From contig NZ_CP108096.1 in the NCBI RefSeq assembly GCF_036194065.1, forward strand, positions 1 through 64,000: a DNA stretch of 64,000 bases, written 5' to 3'. The notes beneath the pieces were generated by a model that had not been told where the DNA came from, made no database searches, and was given only the letters and a program-made list of their open reading frames with translations. Shown piece by piece: positions 15,849 to 23,418 of the stretch. Both the position numbers and the translations under genes were made by a program. Source of the stretch: Streptomyces sp. NBC_00239 (GTDB lineage: Bacteria; Actinomycetota; Actinomycetes; Streptomycetales; Streptomycetaceae). The stretch's first letter is position 1; the number at the start of each line of letters is the position of its first letter.

Positions 15849-16553
15849 TCAGGCGGTGCGGTGGCGCATGGCGATCACAGTGCAGTCGTCGCGGTAGCCC
15901 TCGGCGTCCTGTTCGGCGGCTGCGGCCAGGGCGCTGGCCAGGGCCTGCGGATCGGCGGCGTGCGTACGGCACAGGGCCGTCATGGTCGCCGCATCCACGT
16001 GGTCGGGGATGCCGTCCGAGACGAGCAGGACGAGGTGGTCTTCCGGGATCTCCGCGACGCTGCACGTTCCCCAGCCGGCCTGCGCGAGGCCCAGCCGGGA
16101 GCAGTCGTCGTACACCGCGGTGAGGTCGGGGGCGAAGCCGTGCCGGGCCCGCAGGTAGTTGCCCATGGTCATGTCGGTGGTCACCAGGGTGACCTCGCCG
16201 TCCTTGACGGAGTAGACGCGCGCGTCGCCGATCCAGTACACCGCGGTGGCACAGCCCGGCTCCATGCTCACGTAGACGGCGCTCGTGTGCGGCACCGTGT
16301 CGTGGGCCTGCGCCATCATCCCGGCGGTGGTCAGTGCGGCCAGGCCGCCCTGGACCATCCCCATCTGCGTGATGGCCGTGGGCACCGTCGCGGCGTAGCG
16401 CACGGCCTCCTTGCCGTGGCCCGCGCTGTCGACGACGGCGGCCGTCACGCGGTCGCTGCGCCGCTGGAAGTCCGCCCCGTCCGCGTACGGCGGCTCGGTG
16501 CCCGGACGCCGCGCCATTCCCACGAGCACGGCCTCGGTGGTCGTCTTCGTCAT
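15849..16553 (-). CDS. PP2C-like serine/threonine phosphatase, 234 aa
   Basis: ATG 16553 with AAGGAGG upstream. PP2C landmarks are in order: VVDSAGHG (metal-binding Asp with the GHG), WIGDARVY (the G-D-S/A-R motif), LVSDGIPDH (SDG), and DDCTVIAM near the end (D-D/N). Such phosphatases need two Mn or Mg ions and act on phospho-Ser/Thr, often against kinases or anti-sigma factors. Length is that of a minimal catalytic domain without sensor. No cognate kinase is visible in the window, so the substrate may be chromosomal. A frameshifted gene remnant lies upstream of it on the other strand side. Confidence 0.8.
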   Translation of the reverse strand: MTKTTTEAVLVGMARRPGTEPPYADGADFQRRSDRVTAAVVDSAGHGKEAVRYAATVPTAITQMGMVQGGLAALTTAGMMAQAHDTVPHTSAVYVSMEPGCATAVYWIGDARVYSVKDGEVTLVTTDMTMGNYLRARHGFAPDLTAVYDDCSRLGLAQAGWGTCSVAEIPEDHLVLLVSDGIPDHVDAATMTALCRTHAADPQALASALAAAAEQDAEGYRDDCTVIAMRHRTA

Positions 16554-16640
16554 GGTTGTGCCTCCTTCGCCTCGCTGGCCCCGGAGCAGGCCCGCACTGA
16601 GTACCGCTGGGAGCACTGGAGGGGCAAAGAACGTGCTACT

Positions 16641-17130
16641 TCACGAAACTGGGGCTGGTGTGCCGGGTGAGGTCCGCGCGGGGTTCACTCCCCCCTCCTC
16701 CCGGTGGATGAAGACGTAGCGGCCGGTCGGCCGCCAGGACCAGCGTGCAGCCAGGGCGCGCGGCCGGGCCTCGGACGTGGTCAGGCTGTCGCGCCCCAGG
16801 GCTCGGGTCGGGGATCAGCAGGTTCTCGGCCTGTCGGGAGTCGCCGGCGGCGAGGTGCCGCGCAAATGCCGCGAGATCGGCACGATTGAGGATCAGAGGC
16901 CCTTCGTGCTGCCGGTGTTCAGTTGTCCCGACGCCGAGGGACTCATCGTCCTAGCCGCCGAACTGCGCGACGCGGTCAGAGGTGCCGGTACGGTCCGCAC
17001 GGTCCAGGGCATCCGGCCGATGACCCGAGGCGAGGAACTCGGCACGGGTGCCGACCCTGGTGCACGCGTCCGAGGACCACTCCAGGTAGAGGTCTTCGCC
17101 GAGTGTCGCCTTGATGATGCAGAGTCCCAT
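16641..17130 (-). pseudogene. Interrupted gene: in-frame amber and probable frameshift
   Basis: ATG 17130 with GGGAGGA starts a 59-aa reading (MGLCIIKATLGEDLYLEWSS...) that ends at TAG 16951-16953. It resembles conserved Streptomyces proteins of about 110 aa or more that begin with a DLYLEWS block, as I remember them. The same frame goes on after the amber with protein-like sequence (LILNRADLAAFARHLAAGD) to about 16807; a second frame then continues (TGRYVFIHREEGG) to 16641. Read-through or decay are both possible; decay is simpler because of the apparent second shift. Confidence 0.5.
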
Positions 17131-17407
17131 GCGGTTCCTCCCGTTGCAGGGCGTAGCTGAACGGGCGAGCAGCTGCTCGCTTCCGGTGCGGGTGGGGCCG
17201 GAGGTCATTGTCGCCCGCCCTGGACGGCCGCGAGGCCTTCTCCTGGTCTCGGGTGGGTCTGGCAGAACCCAGGTAGCACAAGGCCGAGCGGCCGGCAGTG
17301 ACGAACTCCCTCGACGGTAGCCGCAGTTCACTCACAGTCGAGGCCATCCCGCCCTGCTTCCCCGCGGATTGGCGGCCGCCAAGAAGGGGGCTCACAACGC
17401 CACGTGC

Positions 17408-17448
17408 GACCCTTTTAGATTGACACATGATCCCGTTGTGGGTAAAAT
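17408..17448 (+). promoter_or_regulatory. GACCC-box promoter P5
   Basis: GACCC at 17408, -35 TTGACA at 17420-17425, 17-base spacer, -10 TAAAAT at 17443-17448. Drives the tRNA-like RNA at 17455-17596 and possibly the genes from 17769. Confidence 0.75.
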
Positions 17449-17454
17449 AATAAG

Positions 17455-17596
17455 CGTCAAGAGGGGTGATCGACCTTCTGGACGCCGGACAGTGAAGGGC
17501 GGCCGACCCGACCTGCCCGGCAGGCCCGTAGCTCAGTCAGTAGAGCGGCCCCCAAGCCGGGGGACGGTCAGGGGTGCAATCCCCCTCGGGCCACCA
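17455..17596 (+). ncRNA. tRNA-like RNA TL3 with conserved leader
   Basis: The leader (17455-17522) repeats the 5' part of the two large RNAs: GTCA, then GGGGTGATCGACC, a GCCGG/CCGGC stem and GGCAGG. It is followed by a tRNA-like fold at 17523-17593: acceptor GGCCCG/CGGGCC, TA, D stem GCTC/GAGC, an arm CCCCC-AAGCC-GGGGG with a 5-base loop, T arm AGGGG/CCCCT with loop TGCAATC, then A and an encoded CCA (17594-17596). No U33 or 7-base anticodon loop can be drawn. Confidence 0.55.
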
Positions 17597-17768
17597 TGCG
17601 GCTGCCGCACCCATGCGGCGGTCGCACACCGCGAGGACGCCGAGCCCGTCCCCAAACGACGAGGTGGTCGCGCCTGCGACCCGAGCCGCGCCCACGCGCC
17701 CGCGACCGCGGCAGGCACCCCGCGTCGACATTCACCCAGTTCGCTAGAGACCGTGAGGACCTCGCACC

Positions 17769-18422
17769 ATGCCCAACCTCAAGCCCGCAGACGCTGCCTA
17801 CGCATGGATGAGCGCCCAGGACGGGCCTGTGACGTACGAGGACATCGCCCACGCCATCGCCGACGACACCAACACCGAGGAGTGGAACGCCGCTCACAAG
17901 GCCATCGTGCACCTCGAGTTCGAGGGTCGCCTGGTCAACTTGTCCGCCCGCGAGTGGGGCAAGGTCGGCGTCACGGCCCGTAGCCCCCGCAAGGGCCGCC
18001 ACCGGTACCTCGCCACCGACGCCCAGTTCAAGGCGTGGAACCGGCCCGTGTACTCCGTGATGTGGGTGTCCTCGGACTTCATCGGCGAGACCGACGCCGA
18101 TGCCTGGACGCGCGGCTACGCGCTCAAGGGCGTGAAGATCACCGGCGACGAGTACGACATCAACGGCATCCGCTCTGATGACTGGTCGCGCTACTTCTGG
18201 ACCGGACATGCCCGCAACGCGGCCGACGCGTACGCGCAGGGGTTCCTCGGGTGCGCCTACGACGTATGGGACCGGTCCGACTTCGAGGCGGACGTCGAGG
18301 AGATCGCCGAGATGGTCGCCCGCGTGCACGCCGAGTTCGTCGACGACGACACCAGCGACCCCGAGTACATCGCCGCCGTCGTGCGTGACCTGCAGGCCCG
18401 CCGTGCCGCCGAGGCGGCTTGA
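17769..18422 (+). CDS. Hypothetical protein, winged-helix-like N-terminus, 217 aa
   Basis: ATG start with GTGAGGA upstream. Residues 1-75 look like a small winged helix (ADAAYAWMSAQDGPVTYED, KAIVHLEFEGRLVNL). The middle is Trp/Tyr-rich (VYSVMWVSSDFIGETDADAW, WSRYFWTGHARNAADAYAQ) and the end is an acidic helix. It is the first protein gene after TL3 and is translationally coupled to the next gene (TGATG). Not recognised; a regulator is possible. Confidence 0.75.
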   Translation: MPNLKPADAAYAWMSAQDGPVTYEDIAHAIADDTNTEEWNAAHKAIVHLEFEGRLVNLSAREWGKVGVTARSPRKGRHRYLATDAQFKAWNRPVYSVMWVSSDFIGETDADAWTRGYALKGVKITGDEYDINGIRSDDWSRYFWTGHARNAADAYAQGFLGCAYDVWDRSDFEADVEEIAEMVARVHAEFVDDDTSDPEYIAAVVRDLQARRAAEAA

Positions 18423-18628
18423 TGCTGTACCGCGAGGGAGAAGTCAACTGCGGCCACTGCCGCGAGCCGCAGGGCACCGCCGTCGACGACTACAACGGCG
18501 AGACGCACGAGGACGGCGAGGTCACGTTCACCCGCGAGCCGTGCATGCGCTGCCGCGTCCACAGCCTCGGCGTCCAGGAGCGCTGCGACGACGACTGCCC
18601 CGACTGCGAAGACCGCGGTGATGGGTGA
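18422..18628 (+). CDS. Small zinc-finger-like protein, 68 aa
   Basis: ATG 18422 overlaps the previous stop (TGATG), so translation is coupled. Cysteines are in pairs: CGHC near residue 10, CMRC near 41, and a C-terminal C...CPDC, consistent with two zinc knuckles. Strongly acidic. Typical of small accessory proteins in actinomycete plasmids and phages; partner unknown. Confidence 0.75.
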   Translation: MLYREGEVNCGHCREPQGTAVDDYNGETHEDGEVTFTREPCMRCRVHSLGVQERCDDDCPDCEDRGDG

Positions 18629-18713
18629 CGGCCACGCCGCAGACGAGCCCCCTGGCGGCGGCACCCGCCCACCGCTCCGCACCCGGCGGAACCGGGAGAT
18701 CGGAGGAACCACG

Positions 18714-19049
18714 ATGAGCCTGGACCACTCGTTCTTTGCCGTGTACGGCGCTGAGCTGCCCGGGGCGGACTGGGAGCACGTCTATGACCGCCTGGAGGAC
18801 CTGCGCCGCACTCAGGGCCCGGCCGGTGACACCGAGGACGTGCAGCTCTTCACCGTTTCTGGCGACCGGGACCCCTCCCGGGTGGTGATCGGGGCCGATG
18901 TCGTGAGCTTCGCGCCCGGCAGCTGCAAGCCCGTACGCGACTTCATCCCGTCACCCAAGCGGGACAAGGCCCTGCGGCGGGCCGCCGCGTTCGTGGGGCA
19001 CGCAGAACCTGTCGAGCCCGGTTGGCTGTTCGTGTACGACCTGAGCTAG
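18714..19049 (+). CDS. Hypothetical protein, 111 aa
   Basis: ATG 18714 with CGGAGGA upstream. Globular alpha/beta protein (SFFAVYGAELPG, WEHVYDRLEDLRRTQ, RVVIGADVVSFAPG) ending in VEPGWLFVYDLS. No motif recognised. It closes a three-gene run downstream of TL3; the next feature is promoter P6. Confidence 0.7.
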   Translation: MSLDHSFFAVYGAELPGADWEHVYDRLEDLRRTQGPAGDTEDVQLFTVSGDRDPSRVVIGADVVSFAPGSCKPVRDFIPSPKRDKALRRAAAFVGHAEPVEPGWLFVYDLS

Positions 19050-19109
19050 CCGGGCGCCGCTCGGCGGCCGCTGGCCTCATCGGCGGAGTGGCACCTCTCA
19101 CCCCCCGAC

Positions 19110-19150
19110 GACCCTTTTACTTTGACACATGAGTGCCGGTGTCGTAAATT
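19110..19150 (+). promoter_or_regulatory. GACCC-box promoter P6
   Basis: GACCC at 19110, -35 TTGACA at 19122-19127, 17-base spacer, -10 TAAATT at 19145-19150. Drives the plus-strand RNA and tRNA cassette. Confidence 0.8.
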
Positions 19151-19227
19151 AGAAGAGTCAGCGGGGGTGATCAACCCCGCAGGCGCCGTACGGCGACGCG
19201 GACGCGGCCGATCCGCACCGTACGGCA

Positions 19228-19291
19228 GGCTCGCAGCTACCGGAGCTGGCCTTGAAGGCATTCGAGGCGGGGTTCAACTCCCCACGAGTCA
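19228..19291 (+). ncRNA. tRNA-like domain TL1, plus copy (no anticodon loop)
   Basis: 64 bases: acceptor-like GGCTCG/CGAGTC, D-like hairpin AGCT-ACCGG-AGCT, 8-bp arm GCCTTGAA/TTCGAGGC with tetraloop GGCA, T stem GGGG/CCCC with loop TTCAACT, then A. Relative to the minus copy, acceptor pairs 3 and 4 are C-G and T-A here but T-A and C-G there, a double compensation. Confidence 0.6.
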
Positions 19292-19406
19292 CGACGTGTT
19301 GGCGCACTCCACCCACCGGCGCTCCGGCAGGGCACACGCCAGCACATCAATCGGACCAGACCGACTGATCCTCGGTCCGGTTGAAGGGGGGAGGACGCTT
19401 CCCCTG

Positions 19407-19470
19407 GAGCGGTAGCTCAGTGGCAGAGACCCCGTTTGGGGTGGTCGCGGGTTCGAGTCCCGTCCGCTCA
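19407..19470 (+). ncRNA. tRNA-like domain TL2, plus copy (no anticodon loop)
   Basis: Acceptor-like GAGCGG/CCGCTC, TA, D arm GCTC-AGTGGCA-GAGA, arm ACCCC-GTTT-GGGGT with a 4-base loop, T arm GCGGG/CCCGT with canonical loop TTCGAGT, then A. A tRNA search may call this a tRNA of undetermined type. Confidence 0.6.
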
Positions 19471-19639
19471 CAAAGTGTCAGCAGGGAGGTGAAGTTCCCC
19501 GCGGATCCGGCCTAGCTGACACGCATCCGTTTGCAGCACCTGGGGAGGTCCGCAAACGGACCGGCCGTCGGCCGGGGAAGGTGATGGACGGGTCCTCGCG
19601 GACCCAACCTGATCTGCTCCCCGCGCCGATGCCGGACAC

Positions 19640-19708
19640 GCCCTCGTGGAGTAGTGGATATCTCGCCCGGCTCTCAACCGGGAGATCGCGGGTTTTCCGC
19701 CGAGGGTA
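19640..19708 (+). tRNA. tRNA-Glu (CUC) with shortened T arm, possibly a pseudo-tRNA
   Basis: Acceptor GCCCTCG/CGAGGGT, anticodon stem CCCGG/CCGGG with loop CTCTCAA giving CTC. Compared with the intact paralogue at 13468-13543, the T arm is 4 bases shorter and folds only as GCGG-GTTTT-CCGC. The TΨC loop is lost, so function is doubtful. Confidence 0.6.
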
Positions 19709-19730
19709 CGCAAGTTGCGCAGTGCGCGCC

Positions 19731-19802
19731 GCTCCTGTCGTTCAACGGAAAGGACGCCGGCCTACGGAGCCGGAAATCGGGGTTCGAGTCCCTGCAGGAG
19801 CA
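19731..19802 (+). tRNA. tRNA-Arg (ACG)
   Basis: Acceptor GCTCCTG/CAGGAGC with discriminator A, anticodon stem CCGGC/GCCGG with loop CTACGGA giving ACG, T loop TTCGAGT. Acceptor identical to that of tRNA-Glu(UUC) at 12545. CCA not encoded. Confidence 0.9.
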
Positions 19803-19880
19803 CCGCCTGACCGCTGTCGCGCCGTCCAACGGTGCCCAGAGGCGATGGCCCCGGCCTCCGGGGCGCGATCGCCAACCCCC

Positions 19881-19951
19881 GGGGGTGTAGCTCAGAGGCA
19901 GAGCGACGGTCTCCAAAGCCGGCAGCGCAGGTTCGATCCCTGCCACCCCCG
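19881..19951 (+). tRNA. tRNA-Trp (CCA)
   Basis: Acceptor GGGGGTG/CACCCCC with discriminator G, D stem GCTC/GAGC, anticodon loop CTCCAAA giving CCA, T stem GCAGG/CCTGC with loop TTCGATC. Last gene of the plus cassette. Confidence 0.9.
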
Positions 19952-20108
19952 CCCTGTCTTCTTCTCGCAATGCGTCGCGCCGCTGGACGTCTTCCTCGGC
20001 CGTCCCGGTCGAGGAAGATCGCCGGCCGTCTCACCCGACGGGTTCGCCCGGCTGTCCTGCTGCTCTGTAAGGGAGTCCGCCATCGCCACGCAGTACCCCC
20101 TCTCCGGA

Positions 20109-20690
20109 GTGTCGAGGGTCATCCACCCCGACGGCACCGTCGATCGCGTGGAGTTCCACGACCGACCGCAGACAGCCGACGAGACGCGAGTGTTCGCCAA
20201 GTACCGCGACCTGTCGCCGCTGGAGCTGATGCGGCGGCTGCGCGCCGCCGAGTGGAATGCGGACGTCGCCCAGTCCGAACGCGATGGATGGAAGACGAGC
20301 GCGCAGAGGCTTGAGATGGAACTGGCCCAGGCGGAGCGGAATCTGGCCGCGATCACACCGGACGGGTGGGAACTGCCCAAGACCGTCCGGGAGCTGCTCG
20401 CGCACGCCGAAGCACACGGCTGGCGCTCTGCGCGGACCTGGACGCCGCGGGGCACGGACGAGATGCTCCTGAAGATCGTCATCGGCCGGGACACCCTTCC
20501 CTCCGACGCCCCCTCGCGGGGAACTCAGTGGCGCTTCGATTTGACCTGGAGCTGTGTACCGGGCTCGGCCCGCCGGGCCCGTGCGGGCCTTGCTCGCACG
20601 CCTGACCGCCCGCAGTGGCATGACGCTCCGTCGGTGCGCAAGATCCGCGAAGTGATCAGTGAGCACCCGTACGCGAAGGGCGCAGCGTGA
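20109..20690 (+). CDS. Hypothetical protein, about 193 aa, start uncertain
   Basis: GTG 20109 is the first ordinary start but has no proper ribosome site. An ATC at 20082 sits six bases after a perfect GGGAG and is in frame, so a near-cognate start is possible. The first half has a coiled-coil (ELMRRLRAAEWNADVAQSE, RLEMELAQAERNLAAI); the second is an alpha/beta domain (VRELLAHAEAHGWRSART, LLKIVIGRDT, TQWRFDLTWSC). It overlaps the next gene by GTGA. Not recognised. Confidence 0.7.
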   Translation: MSRVIHPDGTVDRVEFHDRPQTADETRVFAKYRDLSPLELMRRLRAAEWNADVAQSERDGWKTSAQRLEMELAQAERNLAAITPDGWELPKTVRELLAHAEAHGWRSARTWTPRGTDEMLLKIVIGRDTLPSDAPSRGTQWRFDLTWSCVPGSARRARAGLARTPDRPQWHDAPSVRKIREVISEHPYAKGAA

Positions 20691-20917
20691 TCGCCTTCGC
20701 AGTCCTCGCCCTGCTCGTTTTCGGCTACGCCACGGGTCGGCTCCGGCCCTGGGAGCGCTTGGGGATGTGGGTGGAGGACCTGCTCCTGCCGCACAACCAC
20801 AAGCGCTGGCTCGGCAATCGCGTGCGCGAGTGGGCCCTCTTCACCGCTCTGGCAGTCACGCGGCCCTGGGCCGCACTCGACGTCTGGCGGACGCGCAAGC
20901 CCCCTCAGACTCCCTGA
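20687..20917 (+). CDS. Small membrane-anchored protein, 76 aa
   Basis: GTG 20687 overlaps the upstream stop (GTGA), so the two are coupled. Residues 2-18 are one hydrophobic helix (IAFAVLALLVFGYATG); a second amphipathic stretch contains LLLPHNHKRWLGNR and ALAVTRPWAAL. Small proteins with this Trp/Arg-rich pattern occur in other Streptomyces mobile elements, as I remember. Function unknown. Confidence 0.75.
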   Translation: MIAFAVLALLVFGYATGRLRPWERLGMWVEDLLLPHNHKRWLGNRVREWALFTALAVTRPWAALDVWRTRKPPQTP

Positions 20918-21039
20918 ACTCCGTCCCCCGTCACCCTGCCGTCCTCAGCCGAGGTCGCTCAGCCCTGGGAGGGGGGCGAGCGCCTGCAGTGATCTGGCGC
21001 CGCCCCGAACCGAAGTCGCCCTTACCGCAGAGGAGTTCC

Positions 21040-22305
21040 TTGACCGTCCGTCATCTCACCGAGCGCGTGGAACTGCCGCTGCCCGGCATCGGCTCCGCTT
21101 CAGCGCGCGTCACCGTCCTGGAGCGCGGCCGCGTCCGCTACGTCGTGCGTGCTCCGCACGTCCACGGGACCTTCGTGGTCGTGCCGGAACACATCGCGAA
21201 CGGTCCGATTCTGCCGGCCACCGTCGCGGTGCAGTTCGGTGACGGCATTGAGCCGCTCGGCAGCTTCTACCGCGAGCACCGGCCCGACGAGCCGGTGGTG
21301 CACGGCGTCCGGGTCCATGGCTGGACCGGGCACCTGCACCCGGATGACCTGCCGACCGGCTGGTTCCTGGGCCGCTACGCCGCTGGCCTGCGCAACGGCA
21401 TTCACCATGAGCTCACCCGCGGCACGGAGCGCCGCACCGAGGCCGTGATCCTCGCCATCCTCACGCACTGGCGCAGCCTGCCCGATCGGCGTGCCCGCAT
21501 CAGGACGGCGGCGCGGGAGAAGGCAGCTGAGTACGCCGAGCACGAGGGCAACTGCGCGACTGCGGCGGAGGCCCAGGCTGCCGAGCTTGAGCAGGATCGC
21601 CGGGCCATACGTCAGCGGCTCTGTGCGCTGGCCGGCATTCTGCGCCGCCGCCCGCGTGCCGTGCAGGTGCCGGATCCCGAGCCGGTGCAGCTGCAGATCG
21701 AAGATCCCCGCCGGGGCCCGCTCGGGCAGATCACGGTGCGCGAGGTTGCGGTGAACGCCGAGGTCGCGGGCAGCATCGTCTACGAGGTGACGGGCGCCCG
21801 GGTTTCCGGGCGGTTCACGGTCGGACCGAACCGGTACCGGCCGGAGCCGATCCCGCAGGGCATCTGGGTCGCCTACGGCCACGCCAGCGACCGCTACTTC
21901 GAGGACGAGCGGGCGCACGCGCCCGTGGTCAACGGAGTGCGTCTGTGCGGCCAGTGGGACCGCGACACGAGCGACGACATCACTCCCACCGCCCCGGACA
22001 CGATCGGCGCCCGGGTGCCGTCCCGGGGCTCGGCGCCGTACGCCACCGAGCGCCGCACCGCAGCTGTCGTCCGCGCGCTGGCGCTGCACTACCTGCGCCG
22101 GAAGGACCTGCCCGCACTGCGCCTGGCCGCCGCGCAGGCCAACGTCCCGAGCCTGCGCGCAGACGCACGGCGGTCGCTGAACGAGGTCAAGCAGCAGCTG
22201 GCCATCGAAGAGCGCAATGCGCGCCGCCATCGGGCCCGCGAGCGCGAGCTGCTCTCCCTGGTCCCCGGCAGCACTCGCGAACACCTGTCGGCCGAGGCCG
22301 CTTGA
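21040..22305 (+). CDS. Two-repeat protein of unknown function, 421 aa
   Basis: TTG 21040 follows AGAGGAG with 4 bases between. The N-terminal and C-terminal halves are related: each has a beta-rich domain ending with a VVHGVRVHGW or VVNGVRLCGQW block, then a helix beginning TERRTEAVILAIL or TERRTAAVVRALAL, and a charged coiled-coil tail (AAREKAAEYAEH; LNEVKQQLAIEERNARRH). This is an internal duplication with a dimerisation-like tail on each half. No catalytic residues recognised. Confidence 0.75.
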   Translation: MTVRHLTERVELPLPGIGSASARVTVLERGRVRYVVRAPHVHGTFVVVPEHIANGPILPATVAVQFGDGIEPLGSFYREHRPDEPVVHGVRVHGWTGHLHPDDLPTGWFLGRYAAGLRNGIHHELTRGTERRTEAVILAILTHWRSLPDRRARIRTAAREKAAEYAEHEGNCATAAEAQAAELEQDRRAIRQRLCALAGILRRRPRAVQVPDPEPVQLQIEDPRRGPLGQITVREVAVNAEVAGSIVYEVTGARVSGRFTVGPNRYRPEPIPQGIWVAYGHASDRYFEDERAHAPVVNGVRLCGQWDRDTSDDITPTAPDTIGARVPSRGSAPYATERRTAAVVRALALHYLRRKDLPALRLAAAQANVPSLRADARRSLNEVKQQLAIEERNARRHRARERELLSLVPGSTREHLSAEAA

Positions 22306-22407
22306 TGGCCCCAAGCCCGCCGCCGTACCCCGCCCATGGAGAAGCAGCAGCACCCGACGAGCGGAAGCCGCTCCGACGGTGCGCTGCGTGACATGGCCGA
22401 ACCCACT

Positions 22408-23418
22408 TCAGGCAATCTCGCCGGGCTGCGCGATGCCCGCGGCGGCGCGGACTTCCCTCAGCAGGACGCCGGCCTGCTGCTCGTCGACGGGGTCGAGGTA
22501 GAGCAGTCGCATCAGGATCATCTCCGCGCAGTTCCACCGCTTCTCCCCGTGTGCGACTCGCGCCAGCCCGTACAACCCGCGCAGCAGCGGCCGGTTGGAC
22601 TCCTCGCGCCACAGGAGCACACCGCCGTTGTATATCGGGAAGGCCAGCGGTACCTCGGCGACGGCGACCGCGCATTCGTACCACCGGCGTGCTGCGTCCA
22701 GCACATCGTGGTCCCGCTCCAGGCCGGCCTCGCGTGCGGCGGCGAGATGGAGTTCGGCCCTCACCACGTACGCCTCGGCCGCCGCGGGCTGCTCCGCGTG
22801 CAACTGCTCAAGGCGGGCGCGGGCCTCATCCGGTGCGAGGCGGAGGAGCTCCTCGCGGACGGCGGGCAGGAGGCTGTGGGCGTCCGGTAGCCGGTAGACG
22901 GGCCGGACGCCCTGGGTGAGCACGTGGCGCCGCCACCGGTCCGGCTCGTCGACCGGCTCCAGCAGCGCCTGGTCGACCTCCTCGGCTTCGTCGTCCCAGT
23001 CCTCGTCTTCCTCGGGGGCGCCGTAGTCCAGGGGCTCCACCCCGGCTGCGGCAAGGTAGGACGGGTCGAAGTTGCTTCCGCACGGCTGCGGCTGGTCCTG
23101 GTCGCGCGCCCGGTCGGCAGCCTTCATCGCCTCCATGCACAGGCCGGAGTGCAGCAGCTCCATCGAGACCGCGTGGTACTGCTGGGGCCACATGTGCGCA
23201 CCGATCCCCGGCCCCCAGAACTCGAGGTCCTGCTGTAGCAGGAGCCGCAACGCCATGTCGCAGCCGGCGGCGTCGAGCCGCGGGCCCTGCTGCATGATCC
23301 GGTCGGCGTTCTCCTGCACGGTCGTCAGGGCCTTCTGGTAGCCCATGCCCGTTTCGCGGCTGAGCCGGCGGGCGATCCGCGAGAAGTGGGTGGGTGACGT
23401 GCGGGGAGTGGTCGTCAT
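22408..23418 (-). CDS. TPR-like helical-repeat protein, 336 aa
   Basis: ATG 23418 with AGGAGA upstream. The first 45 residues (FSRIARRLSRETGMGYQKALTTV) are a short helical head; an acidic linker (EEDEDWDDEAEEVDQ) follows. The C-terminal 130 residues are regular helix pairs typical of TPR (AEAYVVRAELHLAAAREAGL, LLRGLYGLARVAHGEKRW, AEMILMRLLYLDPVDEQQAG). Likely a protein-protein interaction scaffold. It is convergent with the preceding plus-strand gene. Confidence 0.75.
   Translation of the reverse strand: MTTTPRTSPTHFSRIARRLSRETGMGYQKALTTVQENADRIMQQGPRLDAAGCDMALRLLLQQDLEFWGPGIGAHMWPQQYHAVSMELLHSGLCMEAMKAADRARDQDQPQPCGSNFDPSYLAAAGVEPLDYGAPEEDEDWDDEAEEVDQALLEPVDEPDRWRRHVLTQGVRPVYRLPDAHSLLPAVREELLRLAPDEARARLEQLHAEQPAAAEAYVVRAELHLAAAREAGLERDHDVLDAARRWYECAVAVAEVPLAFPIYNGGVLLWREESNRPLLRGLYGLARVAHGEKRWNCAEMILMRLLYLDPVDEQQAGVLLREVRAAAGIAQPGEIA

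Larger units (their letters stand above)
19157..19639 (+). ncRNA. Large structured RNA, plus-strand copy
   Basis: About 480 bases from the predicted transcription start to the tRNA array, without a gene. Same order of elements as the copy at 13544-14040: 5' hairpin GCGGGG/CCCCGC with GGTGATC, stem GCCGTACG/CGTACGGC, TL1 (19228-19291), stem GTGTTGGCG/CGCCAGCAC, hairpin with a TGATCC loop, TL2 (19407-19470), stem TGTCAGC/GCTGACA around GGGAGGTGAAG, a long CCGTTTGC/GCAAACGG hairpin, and GGGGAAGGTGATG near the end. Where bases differ from the other copy, partners change together. It is not a coding region in any frame. Confidence 0.65.
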
